Source of the DNA: Diprion similis
Lineage: Eukaryota > Arthropoda > Insecta > Hymenoptera > Diprionidae
NCBI RefSeq assembly: GCF_021155765.1
Contig: NC_060114.1
Location: forward strand, 6,448,001-6,512,000
DNA: 64,000 bases
Direction of reading: 5' to 3'
The notes beneath the pieces were generated by a model. It was not told where the DNA came from, made no database searches, and worked only from the letters and a program-made list of their open reading frames with translations. The position numbers were made by a program, and so were the translations under genes. Shown one piece after another: positions 59,904 to 64,000 of the stretch (the stretch's first letter is position 1; the number at the start of each line of letters is the position of its first letter).

Positions 59904-62900
59904 CGTAAGTCATATAGTCAAAGGATGAAAGAAATTTGGAGAGATAAGAAACCAGAGAAATTAAATGCCTCATTAAAGTGATAAAATATGTAGTATAATA
60001 CCTAGAGTAATACGTTATAATATTTATAATTATGAATTTAAAGATGATAATTCATGCTTAATGAAAGTGATTTGATTATCAATTTTTCCTTCTTTCGAAG
60101 TATCTTAAATACTATGAAAATCCGTCAAAATATGTTGTGTCACGTTTCATGTGATTTTAATCCATGCCTGCAACGCAATTATTATTTGACGTAGATATTT
60201 CATCACGCATTATAATATCGTCGATGTCCATATTACAATAATATAATGATTTAAAGGATTCATCGTCATGAGTACAATATAATTAAAAATATCATTATTA
60301 TATATAAAAGAAACACATAGAGATGTACATAGTTTATCATCACCTGTAGTATATAACGGTAATAATAATAATGATAACAACAACAACAATGATGATTTCA
60401 TACTAAAAAAAAGTTGTATTTACACGTGTTATGCATAATTTAATCGAGTTACAATTCTTGAAAATTTCTATATATTGTTATATTCATTAGTATCTTCATT
60501 GTTATTCTTATTGCTATTATCGTTACGGGCAGCATGCATTGCAGTTGTACGCATGAATAAATAATTGTCATTATGCAATAAGCGCGCAGTGCACCGACAG
60601 AAATAATGGTCAAATCAAATATATGAATTTCGAGGTGAAGATAGAGAGTAAAATGAATAAATTAATACATTATAGGTCGATGAACAATTGAAATTGAGCA
60701 TCGCACACGCCTGCGTTACACGTGTACAAGAAGATCACTAATTGCTCCGTCAGCGCGTACGATTAATTCCAATTGTTGTAAAAATACGTTGCTTATTCAA
60801 AATTCCGGGCCAATCAGATCGATCATTGAACTCTGGAAATACACCAAACGAAAGTAGAAAATAGAAAATGAAAATCGCAGTAGCTCGGAACTGTGCCAGT
60901 GATGCAAAAAATGTTTGAACATAACCTGTGAAATTTGGGTTAAAATTGGCATGGAATGCTCCATATGTACACGTGAGAATGATTGAAGAATATACATAGT
61001 ATATAAATACGCGAATAAGTACAGTTAATTATTTATTATAAATATCACGTTGTACATACACGGTGAAAAAGAGTTTTCGATCCAGCGGAAAGAAGTATGA
61101 TCGATTAAAAAACGTGACGTTGGTTTTGAAATTTTTTTTTGACTCTCACAGATATAGAAATTTGGTTATTATCGTTTGTTTTATCGATGAAAATCAATTT
61201 CTCTTTACGAATCGGAGGCTCTTTTTTTCTGTGTAACGCGACTATACATATATAAGTATTATTGTCAAAATTCTTACATTTCAAAATATAGTTTATCTGT
61301 ACAATGTCTATCCATCTCACCTCACCAACTTCCTTTTCCCAAATCCAAAAACTCTTTCAATCCTCCACTGACAATATGGTTCGAAATATATTATATCATT
61401 GTTAGAAGTTAACAATCTTGTCCGTCGTCATTTCGTGTTACTTGCCGTGAATTTTTAACCCAACCCGAGAGTGAATTCATCTTTTTTTTTATGTTTTGCT
61501 CTCTGATCATATTTTAATGATGAATTTTCAAGACTCGATCAACTTTATTTCGGCACTTCTCTGTCGGTTCGTGTAATAAAGAAATGAAAGTGTTCATTCA
61601 ATACTTAAACGTGATTATCTTTCGACAAATATTCGGTTCGTGGCTGCATTTTAGTTTGCAGGGGTTTCTGGTCCTCTGAGAACTCAAATCTGAAGTGATT
61701 TTTGAGCTGCACAGCTGTGGTTTCAAGAAGACAGCCAAAATTAACGTTCTTCGTATTTTTCTTCAAAACTGCTGTTGGTAGATGAAAAGTGACTTGACCA
61801 TCGTGTAGAGCGGAAAATTCTATATCGAATTATGTCCTCACAAGTTGAGAACGAGTGGGATTTACACAATAAGAAAACAGAAATTATATAGCAGATACCA
61901 TCAATAGTTTTTGAGTCAAATACAAAAAACTTCTCGAATGTCTGTTTTCTCGACACCGCCAGCTGTGCGGCTAAATAATGACTTCAAATTTGAGTCACTC
62001 AGGGTTGAAATCCTGTACATTCAGATATCAGTACTGTATTAACTGGGCTACTGGGTTGGTACTAGCGGCGTGTAGTTACTTATTACTAATCCCTAAAGTT
62101 ACTTTTTCCGCGAGAAAACGGCGGCACTTGGCGGCAAGCAGAGGAATTGAATCGATCACCCGCCATCTAGGGATTCAGCCGTAAAGTCTGTCGCCATTGA
62201 CTCAGCTAATATAATGCTCACTGCTGTCTCTGAAGTTGCCTGCAACACCTGCAAACCGCGCAAATTACGTAGGTAAATATGCAAATACTAAAATTATTGC
62301 AAAACTACAAAACTTATTCCAATTTATTTGAGAAAATGTGCTATTCTCAAATACATCTTAGAATGATTCAAGAATTAGTAAACAAATAATTTACAAACTG
62401 ACTGTAAACAAGATTTTTTTCGAAAATGTGTACTGAAACGTTAATTTTTTCGGGGAAAAAAAATTATTGTATTATACTTAATTAAAATGTTAATCAATTC
62501 AGAGCTGATTTCAATCACGATTTGGGTATGAAGATTGATGGTCAGCTGAATTATTGATGAGTTCATTCTTACGAGATAATTAGAGTGTGGCGTGATATAT
62601 TTGTTTTGGCAAAATTATACGGATAAAAGGAAATTGGACAAAATCTGTGGGCTTGAGCAAAAGATCGAATATTCGTGTACACGAGATAATTACCAAGATT
62701 TTCCATTTCAGATTCTCAATAAGATAAACGGTCAGAAAGATAAACAAACCTGCAAGACGCAAGATTTAGGGGCAGATGAGACAGTCAGCGAGAAAAAGAG
62801 GGAGAAAGAGCTGAGCGGATTTCATATCTCATCAAGCCTTTTGTCCACACGGTATGAATGGTCCATTTAGTGTAACGATTGTATCGCTTCTATGGAGTGA

Positions 62901-64000
62901 AGCTGATATAAACCTCATTTTTCCTCTAAAAACGAAAAAAGCGAGGTAAGCTGCTTTCGAAATCGTTTGAGTAATAATATATGCCGCTCGTTCTGCGAAT
63001 TTAATTAGTAAGGTGAAAATAAAAGGTTTTCTCATAGAATTATTACCACCAAATACGAAACTCGGTTTCTTTCTAACCTCTAGAAATAAACTTTGATCAT
63101 GAACGAGCTTTTGTTTCAGTCAATTTCAGAGAAAAGCAAAAAAAGTCTTCCTCGCTACTCGATGTTTTCCGAAAATAAATACAGCTGGCTTCAACTTTTA
63201 CTTTGTCAAATTTTTTTCACCTTATTAATGCTTTTGTTACTGCAAGGGAATTTTTTCTCACTCGACTTTATTCAGTCGAGACTTATTCCGAGGATTTTAA
63301 TTAACTTTAGATGCGTTTTTATGCATCTTATACGAATTCCAACTCATGGTCTCTGTTTTCATCGCCAATTTTTTACTCGCAAATGAAAAGAATACTCTAA
63401 AAATAACAATATATAGAAAAAACAACCCACTTTAATAACTTTTCATCCTTTGAAAAGACTAAGATTCTCAGAAAAATGTTGACATACAGAAGCAAATTCA
63501 GATATAATTTAAGGAAAAACTATTAAACGAATTGTTCACTTTATTTAGTTTGTACGATGCCTAAATTTATAAACATTTTGGTTCATTTGAGTGAGAAATT
63601 GTAGAAATAAGTATAGGAATCGACTACTTCTAAATTTCAGTCGTTAATCTGTCTTTTGTTGTAGATTATTTTGTGTCTTATTTTTTTCATTAATTTTTTT
63701 CTTTTCTTGTTCTTTTTTGATTGTAGCCTGATGACGATGTGATAAATGTGAATAAGAAAATTGTAGCAGTGATGTGAGTGCCAGAAATTGATAAGTTCGT
63801 TGTTCGCAAACAGAAGGCGAAAGGAAAATCAGAAATAGCTACGATAATGTGAGGCAGGCTGATCAGAAAAGATGGAAGACAAATATTTGCCTCTTCTAAT
63901 TCGTTTTCACATTTTTCCCATCAACGACGGATTTTTCTGCTTCTGCTTCTGCTTCTGAGTGACGCGAAATGGATCTACAGACAACAGCTTTCACTGATAG
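59904..64000. other. No gene seen
   Basis: AT-rich noncoding sequence. The patch at 62010-62260 is more GC-balanced but shows no frame, tRNA shape or splice context I can support. Frames at 62592-62870 and 63093-63386 match nothing known to me. Confidence 0.5.

Noticed and set aside
1-64000. CRISPR arrays, bacterial operons, phage or viral genes
   Set aside because: The sequence is eukaryotic with spliced genes; no direct-repeat/spacer array and no viral or bacterial gene was recognised.

Overview
This window is AT-rich nuclear DNA from an animal, almost certainly an insect. The genes have short phase-conserved exons with GT-AG introns. The proteins are an arthropod-type transglutaminase and a gamma-syntrophin. 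The noncoding DNA is full of small foldback DNA transposons and long A/T, G and C homopolymers, and one hairpin loop carries TTAGG-type (insect telomere-like) repeats. A hymenopteran such as a sawfly or wasp is a reasonable guess, but this is inference and was not tested by any search. All supported protein genes lie on the + strand.

Layout. 1-22.6 kb has no recognisable gene. It holds simple repeats and several miniature inverted-repeat elements: 1782-2466, a tandem array at 6171-7180 related to a single element at 14240-14544, a trinucleotide hairpin at 14916-15092, and others at 17.95, 19.1, 20.6 and 21.9 kb. From about 22.7 to 44.7 kb there is a tandem array of three complete transglutaminase genes (coding spans 24826-28987, 34763-37714, 41763-44674). 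Each has seven coding exons of matching length and its own upstream noncoding leader exon (ends at 22772, 33372 and 40115). Between genes 1 and 2 is a relic of a fourth copy, reduced to the last exon (30447-30760). The copies show patches of near-identity that suggest gene conversion. A 0.78-kb TTAA-flanked foldback element sits only in intron 4 of gene 1.

46.0-46.7 kb is a GC-richer promoter-like segment with paired CTCF-like motifs. It leads into a ten-coding-exon gamma-syntrophin gene (46710-55799), the insect relative of Drosophila Syn2, a dystrophin-complex adaptor with PDZ, PH and syntrophin-unique regions. 55.8-64 kb is again without a recognisable gene apart from one foldback element at 59328-59901 and simple repeats.

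The transglutaminases would cross-link proteins through glutamine-lysine bonds, as in insect hemolymph clotting and cuticle formation. The syntrophin is a membrane-cytoskeleton scaffold. Nothing in the sequence links the two functionally. Exon boundaries were worked out by hand from reading frame, splice consensus and comparison among the copies.
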